Assembly (NCBI GenBank): GCA_045652815.1
Contig: JAZOLH010000033.1
Coordinates: 1 to 17,126 of the forward strand
DNA: 17,126 bases
From: UMGS755 sp045652815
GTDB taxonomy: Bacteria; Bacillota; Clostridia; UBA1381; UBA9506
Reading direction: 5' to 3'
Shown: positions 5,922-14,401 of the stretch, in pieces
Position numbering within the stretch: the stretch's first letter is position 1
Layout: every line of letters begins with the position of its first letter
Notes under the pieces: generated by a model
Seen by the model: the letters and a program-made list of their open reading frames with translations, nothing else
Told to the model about the DNA's origin: nothing
Databases searched by the model: none
Translations under genes and position numbers: made by a program

Positions 5922-7105
5922 ATTTCTTTTCTCCAAACCATTTTGTTTACAACTCCCACATAGCTCTGAATAATCTTCACAACTTTAGAGGAAACGTTTT
6001 CTTCAATGTAATCGGGAACAGGAATACCGTAGTCACCGTTTTTGTTCATTTCCACAGCGGTGTCAACAGACTGCAGAAGACCTTTTTCATCAATACCCGA
6101 AAGGATGAAGCACGCTTTATCCAGCGCTTCGGGGCGCTCCGTGGATGTACGGATGCAAACCGCTGGGAAGGGCTTGCCGATGCTGGTGAAGAAACTGCTC
6201 TCTTCGGGCAATGTACCGCTATCGGATACGCAGCAGAATGCGTTCATCTGCAGGCAGTTATAATCGTGGAAACCTAAGGGTTCCTGCTGAATCACGCGCT
6301 TATCTAATTTAAAGCCGGTGGCTTCCAGCTTCTTTTTACTTCTGGGATGGCAGGAATAGAGAATCGGCATATCATACTTCTCTGCCATTTTATTGATGGC
6401 GGTAAAGAGACTGGTAAAGTTCTTATCCGTATCAATATTTTCTTCTCTGTGGGCAGACAGCAAAATGTATTTGCCTTTTTCAAGACCAAGGCGCTTGTGT
6501 ACATCGCTTGCTTCGATTTCTGCCAGATTGTTATGGAGCACTTCTGCCATAGGAGAACCTGTTACATAGGTGCGTTCTTTAGGCAGACCGCAATCGGCAA
6601 GATAGCGACGCGCGTGCTCGGAATATGCCATATTTACATCGCTGATGATATCAACAATGCGGCGGTTGGTTTCCTCGGGCAAGCATTCATCTTTGCAACG
6701 GTTACCCGCTTCCATATGGAAGATGGGAATGTGCAAGCGTTTTGCACCGATGACGGACAGACAAGAATTGGTATCACCCAAAACCAGAACACCATCGGGC
6801 TTGATTTCTGCCATCAGTTTATAGGATTTGGCAATGATATTGCCACAGGTTTCACCTAAATCGGCGCCTACCGCATCCAAATACACTTCCGGATCAGCCA
6901 GTTTTAAATCACGGAAGAAAACGCCGTTTAAGTTATAGTCATAGTTCTGACCGGTGTGAGCTAAGATCACATCAAAATATGTACGGCATTTGTTGATGAC
7001 AGCGGCGAGACGGATAATCTCGGGGCGTGTGCCCACGATGATTAACAATTTCAGTTTTCCATTATTCTTGAACTGTACATGACTGTAATCGTTCTTATTA
7101 TTCAT
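5918..7105 (-). CDS. capG: CapG: UDP-6-deoxy-TalNAc 2-epimerase (UDP-L-FucNAc forming)
   Basis: Third enzyme of the UDP-L-FucNAc pathway. It belongs to the non-hydrolysing UDP-GlcNAc 2-epimerase fold and inverts C2 of UDP-6-deoxy-L-TalNAc. Of its 395 residues, GTRPEIIR (25-32), HMEAGNRC (130-137) and PEETNRR (143-149) are the family's active-site segments. The AGNRC and PEETNRR forms are typical of the CapG/WbjD branch, while the WecB at 9240-10334 has AGLRT and PEEFNR. Its place next to capF and in the same operon as capE supports CapG rather than a second WecB. ATG at 7103-7105 overlaps the preceding acyltransferase stop as ATGA, and its own stop overlaps the capF start, so the three are probably translationally coupled. 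Confidence 0.93.
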   Translation of the reverse strand: MNNKNDYSHVQFKNNGKLKLLIIVGTRPEIIRLAAVINKCRTYFDVILAHTGQNYDYNLNGVFFRDLKLADPEVYLDAVGADLGETCGNIIAKSYKLMAEIKPDGVLVLGDTNSCLSVIGAKRLHIPIFHMEAGNRCKDECLPEETNRRIVDIISDVNMAYSEHARRYLADCGLPKERTYVTGSPMAEVLHNNLAEIEASDVHKRLGLEKGKYILLSAHREENIDTDKNFTSLFTAINKMAEKYDMPILYSCHPRSKKKLEATGFKLDKRVIQQEPLGFHDYNCLQMNAFCCVSDSGTLPEESSFFTSIGKPFPAVCIRTSTERPEALDKACFILSGIDEKGLLQSVDTAVEMNKNGDYGIPVPDYIEENVSSKVVKIIQSYVGVVNKMVWRKEI

Positions 7106-8154
7106 GATAAACCCCCACTGTATTTTTTCTGTTTTGTTTTCTTATTAAAAAAATTAGCAAACGTCGTAGATCCGCAGGCAAGCAAGATACTCAGCGCAAA
7201 TGCGATCAATACATGCCACAAATGGCCTATAAAACCTAATTCAATCATAGCGTTAACAACTGTCATATGATAAATATAAAGGCCATAGGAAATATCAACC
7301 TTAATATTGAATTGTGGCAAGGCATATGCTAAACCAATGAGAGCAGGCACTCGCAGAGAATATAGCAGAACGCCATAGTTAGCCGCATCAATATCGATAT
7401 TCAAACCATCTACCACAAATGACAACGCAAGGAGTATCCACCAATATTTCTTCAAAAATGGAATGGTTTTATCACGAAACTCCGAGAGCGCTCCGCCGAG
7501 TACAAAAATCCATAAATAAGGCAATATCGAAACCTTAAAGAAATCATATATGATTTCAGGAAGATGTTGATGTAAGATAGGCGATGCTGCCTTAAACAAA
7601 ACAGCAATCAGAAATGCACCTACCCACCAGATAAGGCTTTTTTTATGTAACACTTTATACAGCGGCCATACAATAATATAAAATTGGACCGTAACGCAAA
7701 TTGTCCATAATGCTCCGTTAGGAGTACCGCATCCATAAGCTCTCAAGAAGCCTGGTGTCCAAAATTGCAGAACCGTTCCTTGTGTCACAGTAAATACTGA
7801 CAACAGCGGCACATTGATACTGCCACGGAAGAAAATAAGCAAAACAGCAATCTCAATTAACACACCCAACCATAGTTCAGGATAAATGCGCCAGAATCGT
7901 TTTGATGCATACTCTTTGAAATTCGAAGACCGTCCCACCGAATTCCAAATCAAAAAGCCACTCAGCATAAAGAATATGGGAACACCCATAAAAATACCTA
8001 AAGTCTGAGAAAGCAGCGGTGGGAAAGAATACTGCATATGCGCATAAATATGGCCATAAACGACCTGAAGCGCTGCAATTAATTTTAAGGTATTTAAACT
8101 GTTTTTACGGTAATCTAATGCGTTCGTTAAGGATTGTTCTGCCTTCATTTTCAT
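7102..8154 (-). CDS. Acyltransferase family 3 membrane protein (polysaccharide O-acyltransferase)
   Basis: Likely transfers an acyl group, usually acetyl, to a sugar hydroxyl of the capsule or its lipid-linked repeat at the cytoplasmic membrane. The 350 residues contain about ten hydrophobic segments. Acyltransferase-3 signatures seen: the early histidine in VVYGH (H35), FFMLSGFLI at 61-69 and RFWRIYP at 86-92. Which sugar and acyl group are used cannot be told from sequence. It sits between capE and capG, interrupting the usual cap EFG set. AGGAAGG (8164-8170), 9 nt before the ATG, supports the start. S. aureus type 5/8 loci also carry an O-acetyltransferase (CapH), but that one is of a different family. 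Confidence 0.88.
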   Translation of the reverse strand: MKMKAEQSLTNALDYRKNSLNTLKLIAALQVVYGHIYAHMQYSFPPLLSQTLGIFMGVPIFFMLSGFLIWNSVGRSSNFKEYASKRFWRIYPELWLGVLIEIAVLLIFFRGSINVPLLSVFTVTQGTVLQFWTPGFLRAYGCGTPNGALWTICVTVQFYIIVWPLYKVLHKKSLIWWVGAFLIAVLFKAASPILHQHLPEIIYDFFKVSILPYLWIFVLGGALSEFRDKTIPFLKKYWWILLALSFVVDGLNIDIDAANYGVLLYSLRVPALIGLAYALPQFNIKVDISYGLYIYHMTVVNAMIELGFIGHLWHVLIAFALSILLACGSTTFANFFNKKTKQKKYSGGLS

Positions 8155-8191
8155 TTGTCAGTACCTTCCTTATTTGTAGATTTATACTTTA

Positions 8192-9238
8192 TCAGTTAGT
8201 TCCTTTTGCAAGTTCCTCCTGAATATAAGCAAGGCTTGCAATTTTTTCTTTAGTTTCTGCTACAGACAAAAGTTCTGTGTTATTAGAGTTAAATTCGGTT
8301 AAGGTGTTTCTTTCAGCATCACCTTTGCTATAATATTTATCATAGTTCAGGCCACGTTTATCACAAGGTACGCGATAGAAGTTACCCATATCGATAGCAC
8401 CCGCACATTCTTCATTTGTGAGCAGAGTTTCGTACATTTTTTCACCGTGACGAATACCAATCACGCGGATATCGTCTTTATTGCCGCCAAAGAGTTCACA
8501 AACTGCTTCTGCCTGTGTCTTGATGGTACAAGCGGGTGCTTTCTGTACTAAAATGTCACCGCTTTCACCATGTTCAAAAGCAAAGAGTACTAAATCCACT
8601 GCTTCATCTAAAGACATGATAAAACGAGTCATGGAACCATCAGTAATCGTTATGGGATTGCCGGAACGAATCTGATCAATCCACAGAGGAATAACAGAAC
8701 CGCGAGAGCACATAACATTACCGTAACGTGTACAGCAAATTTTTGTTTTTTCAGGGCTAACGGTTCTGGATTTCGCAACGATAACCTTTTCCATCATCGC
8801 CTTGGAAGTGCCCATTGCATTAACAGGGTAAGCTGCCTTATCGGTGGACAGACAAACCACATTTTTAACCCCTGCTTCAATAGCGGCGGTCAGCACGTTT
8901 TCAGTACCAAGTACATTGGTTTTTACCGCTTCGATGGGGAAGAATTCGCAGGAAGGCACCTGTTTGAGCGCTGCTGCATGGAAAATATAATCTACACCGT
9001 GCATTGCATTACGAACAGAGTCAATATCACGCACATCGCCGATATAAAACTTAATCTTATCAGCCACTTCAGGCATTTTCACCTGAAATTCATGACGCAT
9101 ATCATCCTGCTTTTTCTCATCACGGGAGAAAATTCTGATTTCGCCAATATCAGTTCGTAAAAAACGATTTAAAACTGCGTTACCAAAGGAACCGGTACCA
9201 CCGGTAATCAATAATGTTTTACCTGTAAATAAAGACAT
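8192..9238 (-). CDS. capE: CapE: UDP-GlcNAc 4,6-dehydratase (5-inverting)
   Basis: First step of UDP-L-FucNAc synthesis: NAD(P)-dependent 4,6-dehydration of UDP-GlcNAc with inversion at C5. With this start the protein is 348 residues, normal for CapE. GGTGSFG (13-19) binds the nucleotide. The catalytic STDK at 131-134 is followed by MxxxK (M142, K146) in place of the usual YxxxK, a hallmark of the soluble inverting dehydratases CapE and PseB. Segments such as IFSRDEKKQDD and AAALKQVPSCEFFP closely recall S. aureus CapE. The frame is open upstream to 9337, but the ATG at 9236-9238 is chosen because GGAGGG (9247-9252) lies 8 nt ahead and the first domain starts there. It follows the wecB stop by one base, implying coupling. 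Confidence 0.95.
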   Translation of the reverse strand: MSLFTGKTLLITGGTGSFGNAVLNRFLRTDIGEIRIFSRDEKKQDDMRHEFQVKMPEVADKIKFYIGDVRDIDSVRNAMHGVDYIFHAAALKQVPSCEFFPIEAVKTNVLGTENVLTAAIEAGVKNVVCLSTDKAAYPVNAMGTSKAMMEKVIVAKSRTVSPEKTKICCTRYGNVMCSRGSVIPLWIDQIRSGNPITITDGSMTRFIMSLDEAVDLVLFAFEHGESGDILVQKAPACTIKTQAEAVCELFGGNKDDIRVIGIRHGEKMYETLLTNEECAGAIDMGNFYRVPCDKRGLNYDKYYSKGDAERNTLTEFNSNNTELLSVAETKEKIASLAYIQEELAKGTN

Positions 9239-9239
9239 T

Positions 9240-10334
9240 TTATTTTCCCTCCAATATATCTGCAATACGCTTGCTGGCAAAGCCGTCACCATAAGGATTG
9301 CTTGCCTTTGACATAGCGTCATATGCTTCTTTATCATTGAGCAATAATTTAAAGTTATCGTAAATCACTTGTTCATCGGTACCAACCAATTTCAGAGTTC
9401 CCGCCTTAATGCCTTCAGGACGTTCTGTGGTGTCACGCATAACAAGAACCGGTTTACCAAGAGAAGGTGCTTCTTCCTGAATGCCGCCGGAATCAGTTAA
9501 AATCATAAAACTCTGGGCTAAGAAGTTGTGGAAATCCAGAACCTCCAAAGGTTCAATAATACGGATTCTGTCGCAATCGCCCAGTTCCTCATCCGCTGCC
9601 TGACGAACCACAGGATTCATATGGATGGGATAGATTGCTTTCACATCGGGATGTTCATCCATAACCCTGCGAATAGCACGGAACATATTATGCATAGGCT
9701 CACCTAAGTTTTCTCTACGGTGTGCCGTAATCATAATGAGACGACTGCCTTTCGCCCATTCCAGCTCAGGATGGGAATAATCTGCACGGACTGTTGTTTT
9801 GAGTGCATCAATGGCTGTGTTACCTGTTACATAGATGTCCTCGGGATTCTTGCCTTCACGCAGAAGATTTTCTTTAGATAATTCTGTAGGTGCAAAATGA
9901 TATTTTGCCACGATGCCTACAGCCTGTCGGTTGAATTCTTCCGGATAGGGGCTATAAATATTATAGGTTCTAAGCCCCGCTTCTACATGACCTACCGGAA
10001 TTTGCTTGTAAAAGCACGCCAATGCTGTTACAAAGGTTGTAGAAGTATCACCGTGAACCAAAACCACATCAGGTTTCACTTCATCAAGCACATTACCAAT
10101 CCCGTTTAAAATACCGGTGGTAATATCAAACAGCGTCTGCTTGTCCTTCATAATAGACAAATCATAATCCGGTACAACGCCGAAAGCATCCAGAACTTGA
10201 TCCAGCATCTGTCTGTGCTGACCGGTTACACATACAACCGTCTTTAAATCCGTTCTGGATTTAAGTTCGTTAACCAAAGGACACATTTTAATTGCTTCGG
10301 GACGCGTGCCGAAGGTGAGCATAACGGTTCTCAT
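9240..10334 (-). CDS. wecB: UDP-GlcNAc 2-epimerase (non-hydrolysing)
   Basis: Interconverts UDP-GlcNAc and UDP-ManNAc. The 364-residue length is usual for WecB/CapP/MnaA. Motifs: GTRPEAIK (9-16), GDTSTT (95-100), HVEAGLRT (116-123) and PEEFNR (131-136), carrying the conserved acidic and basic active-site residues. AAAGGAG lies about 11 nt upstream of the ATG. It follows the dehydrogenase gene by 20 nt; together they form the UDP-ManNAcA branch, equivalent to S. aureus capP and capO. In Gram-positives the same product can also serve wall teichoic acid or cell-wall glycopolymer synthesis, so the enzyme may be shared. Confidence 0.96.
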   Translation of the reverse strand: MRTVMLTFGTRPEAIKMCPLVNELKSRTDLKTVVCVTGQHRQMLDQVLDAFGVVPDYDLSIMKDKQTLFDITTGILNGIGNVLDEVKPDVVLVHGDTSTTFVTALACFYKQIPVGHVEAGLRTYNIYSPYPEEFNRQAVGIVAKYHFAPTELSKENLLREGKNPEDIYVTGNTAIDALKTTVRADYSHPELEWAKGSRLIMITAHRRENLGEPMHNMFRAIRRVMDEHPDVKAIYPIHMNPVVRQAADEELGDCDRIRIIEPLEVLDFHNFLAQSFMILTDSGGIQEEAPSLGKPVLVMRDTTERPEGIKAGTLKLVGTDEQVIYDNFKLLLNDKEAYDAMSKASNPYGDGFASKRIADILEGK

Positions 10335-10354
10335 AATTGGTGTCTCCTTTCAGT

Positions 10355-11575
10355 CTACAGTCTGTATGTTCCGGGAAGATCGCAACATTTACGAGTATCA
10401 AAAACAATTTTATCCTTAAGCTTGTCCATGTTTTCCTTAATCTGATTATGGTTAACCATAATTACAACGAGATCTGTATCTTCCAGGAATTTATCGAAAT
10501 CGTGATACTGGTTAGGCACAATATCCTTATCGAAATACGGATCATAGGACTTAATCGGAGCAGCCAGATGTCTTTCCTGGTTTTCAAGAAGCTGAATGGT
10601 GGGTGATTCGCGAGGGTCATCCACATTTTCTTTATAAGAAAGACCATAAAGACCTACTCTTGAAAAGTCGGTGATGTTGTTTTCCTTCATAATCTGGTGA
10701 ATACGGTTTAAAACAAAGTCCGGCATACCGTCATTTGTTTTCATAGATTCATCAATAACTTTAGCAAGGCTGGGATAATCGCCAACCAAGAACCATGGGT
10801 CAACGGAAATACAGTGTCCGCCAACGCCGGGGCCGGGCTGCAGGATATTAACACGAGGATGCATATTACAGATTTTAATAATTTCATATACATCCATATT
10901 ATCCTGACGACAAATCTTTGCCAGCTCGTTTGCAAACGCAATGTTAACGGCGCGGAATGTATTTTCAACAACTTTTGTCATTTCGGCTGTACGAATATCG
11001 GTCACAACGATTTCACCCTGGCAGAAGGAGGCATACAGTTCTTTAATCTTCTCGCCAATGGCTTTATCATCAGCACCGATGGTACGGTTGTTATGTAACA
11101 GTTCATACACCATATTGCCGGGGATGATTCTCTCGGGTGCATGAACCAGATTGATATCTTTGCCAATGACAAAACCATTTTCTTCGATAACAGGACGAAC
11201 ATATTTATCAATGGTTCCGGGAGAAACGGTTGATTCAACAACAACAGTAGCACCTTTGGGACACACGTCCATAATGGCTTTAACAGCAGCTACTACATAG
11301 CAGGCATCAACCTTTTTGCTGAATTTGTCATAAGGAGTCGGAACAGAAACAATGTATGTATCTGTTTTTTGGTATTCCGTTGTAAATTTGATACCTTTGC
11401 TGACTGCTTCTGCAAACAGCTCGTCAAGACCTTCTTCTTTAAAGGTTGTTTTGCCGGCATTTAAAGTTGCAACCAGTTCCTTATTATAATCTGTACCAAC
11501 TACTTCAACGCCATGTGCCGCCATCATAAGTGCGGTAGGAAGTCCAATGTAACCGAGACCAATTACGTTAATCAT
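10355..11575 (-). CDS. wecC: UDP-N-acetyl-D-mannosamine dehydrogenase
   Basis: Oxidises UDP-ManNAc with 2 NAD+ to UDP-ManNAcA. The 406-residue protein has the UDP-glucose/GDP-mannose dehydrogenase layout. The N-terminal NAD site is GLGYIGLP (6-13), followed by VVESTVSPGT at about 112-121. GPGVGGHCISVDPW carries the catalytic Cys255, and NVDDPRESPT marks the C-terminal UDP-binding domain. The LQPGPGVGGHC form and the adjacent 2-epimerase favour ManNAc over glucose as substrate (CapO/WecC type), although dehydrogenase specificity is not certain from motifs alone. The start (ATG 11573-11575) lies 4 nt after the stop of the upstream gene, with AAAGGA in that gene's 3' end. Confidence 0.93.
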   Translation of the reverse strand: MINVIGLGYIGLPTALMMAAHGVEVVGTDYNKELVATLNAGKTTFKEEGLDELFAEAVSKGIKFTTEYQKTDTYIVSVPTPYDKFSKKVDACYVVAAVKAIMDVCPKGATVVVESTVSPGTIDKYVRPVIEENGFVIGKDINLVHAPERIIPGNMVYELLHNNRTIGADDKAIGEKIKELYASFCQGEIVVTDIRTAEMTKVVENTFRAVNIAFANELAKICRQDNMDVYEIIKICNMHPRVNILQPGPGVGGHCISVDPWFLVGDYPSLAKVIDESMKTNDGMPDFVLNRIHQIMKENNITDFSRVGLYGLSYKENVDDPRESPTIQLLENQERHLAAPIKSYDPYFDKDIVPNQYHDFDKFLEDTDLVVIMVNHNQIKENMDKLKDKIVFDTRKCCDLPGTYRL

Positions 11576-11579
11576 TCTC

Positions 11580-12782
11580 TTATCTATCCTTTCTCATTAT
11601 AGACTTTAGTGCCTCATTAAACACATTAAAAGATTCTGCTTCTTTGTTCATCGCCGCGATGATGGAATCGTGATAATCACCATTAATCAATTCGTCGGCT
11701 TTTGCTTTGATTTTGTCAAGATTTAAGGTTTTATAATCTGTGACTAAATACCAATCCTCAAACCCCAGACGTTTTAAAACATCCAATGTCTTAGGCGTGT
11801 GACGTTTCCCGAAAGCGGTTCCTAAATCAATACACACCACAGGGGTACCATTTCTAAGAGATAACAGTGTGCCGTGGAAAAATGTTGTGAACGTCACCTT
11901 GAAATATCTGAAAACATAAGCCCATTCATAAGGCTCAAGGTCATAGAGATTCACATCGGCACCCTTTAAATAATTGTAAAGGGATACAATTTGATATTGA
12001 TTGGAGTAAAGTTTTCTCACCATAGATAGCATTTTTTCATTACCCATAATGCCTATGGTTGGTTTATTAAAATCAAACCCTCTGTCTGACAGTTTCTTTT
12101 TTAACCGATCCAAATCAATCGGCAAATCATCCACATCTAAGAAAACCGTCGGGTCACAGGTATGCTGCGGCAAAACCGTGCAACCGCTCCACTCTACAAA
12201 CTTCTCAGTTGCCTCATCTCTGGCGCCAATGAAATCAAATCCTGAAAACACATCGCAAACTGCTTTTTTCTCTTCTTCTGAAATTTGAAGATAATCCATT
12301 CCATAACAGCTTGCTGCATAACTGAATTTTTTAACCTTTAAGTCTCTCTTCGGAAAATATGCGTTTGGAAAACCTCGGGTAACATAATTCCAAACCGCAT
12401 CACTACCCACAACAAGAACATCATAGTTTTCCTCAATATAGGGATTGAGTTCGTCTGTTCCATCGCTGGTAATCACTCTGTCGGAAAGGGGCAGTCTATA
12501 CTGACAGTCGTTGAAAACTTTTGTCCGATATCGCAAACGTTTCAAAAGTTTCGGGTCAAGAACAAGATCCAGTATTTTCTTGATGAGTTCTTTTACCGAT
12601 GAAACCTTGAAGTACTCCGAAAGAGGGTAAGAATATGTTTTATCCACGCTCTTTTTTCGGTAGTTAATAATCTCAACCTCATCATCCGGATATTCTTTCT
12701 TCAACCTCTTGGAAAGTGAATATCCCTGCATAACCGCACCATTATTAACACTTTGATGAAATGTAAGGATTCCTATTTTCAT
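11580..12782 (-). CDS. Polysaccharide pyruvyl transferase family protein
   Basis: Family members (PF04230; examples CsaB, GumL, WcaK) transfer a pyruvyl ketal from PEP to sugars of surface polymers, although some act on other glycan substrates. The 400-residue protein shows the characteristic segments in order: FHQSVNNGAVMQGYSL at 8-23, VGSDAVWN at 125-132, FSYAAS at 153-158, ARDEAT at 187-192 and CDPTVFL at 209-215. A C-terminal FFHGTLLSLRNGTPVV stands where the family has its conserved His region. AAGGAG, 7 nt before the ATG, supports the start. It lies between the flippase and wecC, consistent with modification of the repeat unit before export. The exact reaction is inferred from family only. 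Confidence 0.88.
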   Translation of the reverse strand: MKIGILTFHQSVNNGAVMQGYSLSKRLKKEYPDDEVEIINYRKKSVDKTYSYPLSEYFKVSSVKELIKKILDLVLDPKLLKRLRYRTKVFNDCQYRLPLSDRVITSDGTDELNPYIEENYDVLVVGSDAVWNYVTRGFPNAYFPKRDLKVKKFSYAASCYGMDYLQISEEEKKAVCDVFSGFDFIGARDEATEKFVEWSGCTVLPQHTCDPTVFLDVDDLPIDLDRLKKKLSDRGFDFNKPTIGIMGNEKMLSMVRKLYSNQYQIVSLYNYLKGADVNLYDLEPYEWAYVFRYFKVTFTTFFHGTLLSLRNGTPVVCIDLGTAFGKRHTPKTLDVLKRLGFEDWYLVTDYKTLNLDKIKAKADELINGDYHDSIIAAMNKEAESFNVFNEALKSIMRKDR

Positions 12783-12831
12783 ATACGACTCCTTATAAAA
12801 ATTTTATTTTGTTCATCTTGATAAAAATGAA

Positions 12832-14361
12832 TTATCGTCTTTTCAATATACCTTTTACGAGAGCCATTGTTGCCGTAAAAGCTTCTGTTTTACGGAACAG
12901 GCCAACGATTGCCACATTCGGGATAATGACACATAAAACAGCACCGATAATCAGTTTAACAAATCCTTCCTGCGGACAGATTACATTCAATAATGCACTT
13001 GTTAAAATACAAGATACAATCGTAACAATACCATATGCACAATAGGTTTTAAAATACTCCAACGTGCTGACACGGAATACTTTTCTAAATATCAGCCACG
13101 GGTCATACCAAAGCTGTGTTGTGACACGTGAAATAATCGTGCCCAGAAAAATACCTGCAACCCCGATCCATCTTGCCAACAAAATGGACGATGCCAGATT
13201 AATCACTGCCATAATGACCGGTCTGTATTTTCCCTGAACAAAAAGACCGTTCGAGGTTCTGAACTGCGTGACCGGACTTAACATACCTTTAATATACAAC
13301 TCTATCACAAGTAGCGCAACGATAAATCCGCTGAACATATGCCGACCACTTTGCCAAACGTACATAAACGGATTGAGCAACGTCCAAAGGCTGGTTGCAC
13401 AGAAACAATACAACCAAAAACAGATAAACAACATTTGCTGAAATATTTGATACTGACGCTTTTTATCGGATGTAGCCGCAAGGTTGCCAACACTGGCAGA
13501 TGTAGCTGAAAAAAGAACCATAATAAAGGAATAAATCTGCACCAGAACCAGGTTATAGTTACCTAATATACCGGCGCTGCCCGCACCGAACATGGAGGAA
13601 ATCAAAATACTGTCCGTACCGTTTAAGACGGTGCCGGAAACCTTGTACATTGCAAGAGCACCGGTATCGTTAAAGAGCGTTTTCTTCTCAGATTCTTCCA
13701 GCTTTTCTTTATTTTTCTTTTTAAGAACCGGATATTCTCTCTCTGCTGCTTTTGCCGCCAGTAAATTCTGAGCGAAGTTGCTGGCAATGGAACACGCAAG
13801 ATATACGAGAAAGTTTTTAAAAACAAGTAAAGCAATACATTCAACAACCGTCTTAACAACCGATACAATCACCTTGTACTTTGAAACCACATGGTCTTTT
13901 TGCGCGGCAATCAGGAATGTTGATTTATAGATTAACAAATACGATACGGAGGTATCTGCCAAATAGAACAAATAAATGAGTCGCAGGTCTTCCTTAATGC
14001 TTGGTGCATTTGTGATGATGTAGTTTATAAAAGGCAACAGGCACAAACCAATGAAAAAAATCACAACACCAATGGTTGTATAAATTTTCCGATATGCATT
14101 CATCAACTTGCCGATTTGTCGTTCATCGTTTTCGGCGATGGGTTTATATAATGCATATGTAATGGCAGTTCCAATGCCCAGTTCAGCAAACGAAAGTACA
14201 GTTAATACGTTTGTGAAAACACTGGAAACACCCGCATATTCAATTCCAAGAACATAAAGAAAAACGGTACGCGCAATAAAGGCTGTTAAAAAACCGGAGG
14301 TTTTTACAGCGATTCCACCCATTACATTTAGAATTGTATTTTTCGTTCTGCTACTACTCAT
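12832..14361 (-). CDS. wzx: Wzx-type lipid-linked oligosaccharide flippase
   Basis: Moves undecaprenyl-pyrophosphate-linked repeat units across the cytoplasmic membrane for polymerisation outside. The 509 residues are mostly hydrophobic, with roughly 12-14 membrane segments and small basic loops; the longest soluble loop, around 215-235, is lysine-rich. The N-terminus (KNTILNVMGGIAVKTSGFLT, then FVYVLG-like and SFAELGIGTAI segments) is typical of the oligosaccharide flippase/MOP family in Firmicutes capsule loci. The upstream Shine-Dalgarno is weak (GAAGGA about 13 nt away). It sits between the ATP-grasp gene (40-nt gap) and the pyruvyl transferase (49-nt gap, the widest in the operon). The function is secure as a family call; substrate specificity is unknown. 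Confidence 0.9.
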   Translation of the reverse strand: MSSSRTKNTILNVMGGIAVKTSGFLTAFIARTVFLYVLGIEYAGVSSVFTNVLTVLSFAELGIGTAITYALYKPIAENDERQIGKLMNAYRKIYTTIGVVIFFIGLCLLPFINYIITNAPSIKEDLRLIYLFYLADTSVSYLLIYKSTFLIAAQKDHVVSKYKVIVSVVKTVVECIALLVFKNFLVYLACSIASNFAQNLLAAKAAEREYPVLKKKNKEKLEESEKKTLFNDTGALAMYKVSGTVLNGTDSILISSMFGAGSAGILGNYNLVLVQIYSFIMVLFSATSASVGNLAATSDKKRQYQIFQQMLFICFWLYCFCATSLWTLLNPFMYVWQSGRHMFSGFIVALLVIELYIKGMLSPVTQFRTSNGLFVQGKYRPVIMAVINLASSILLARWIGVAGIFLGTIISRVTTQLWYDPWLIFRKVFRVSTLEYFKTYCAYGIVTIVSCILTSALLNVICPQEGFVKLIIGAVLCVIIPNVAIVGLFRKTEAFTATMALVKGILKRR

Positions 14362-14401
14362 GTAACTGCTTTCTTCCTTCTTTTAAACATACTACTATGG
14401 T

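Noticed and set aside
6347..6859. + strand frame of 170 codons opposite capG
   Set aside because: It is antisense to the clear CapG active-site segments and has no ribosome-binding site or recognisable domain.
9239..9337. Longer N-terminus for CapE
   Set aside because: It would lie inside wecB. The ATG at 9238 has GGAGGG 8 nt upstream and gives the normal CapE beginning.
5918..10334. capG and wecB as a duplicated gene
   Set aside because: They share the 2-epimerase fold but differ at signature segments (AGNRC/PEETNRR versus AGLRT/PEEFNR) and serve two different pathways in the operon, so this is not a recent duplication.
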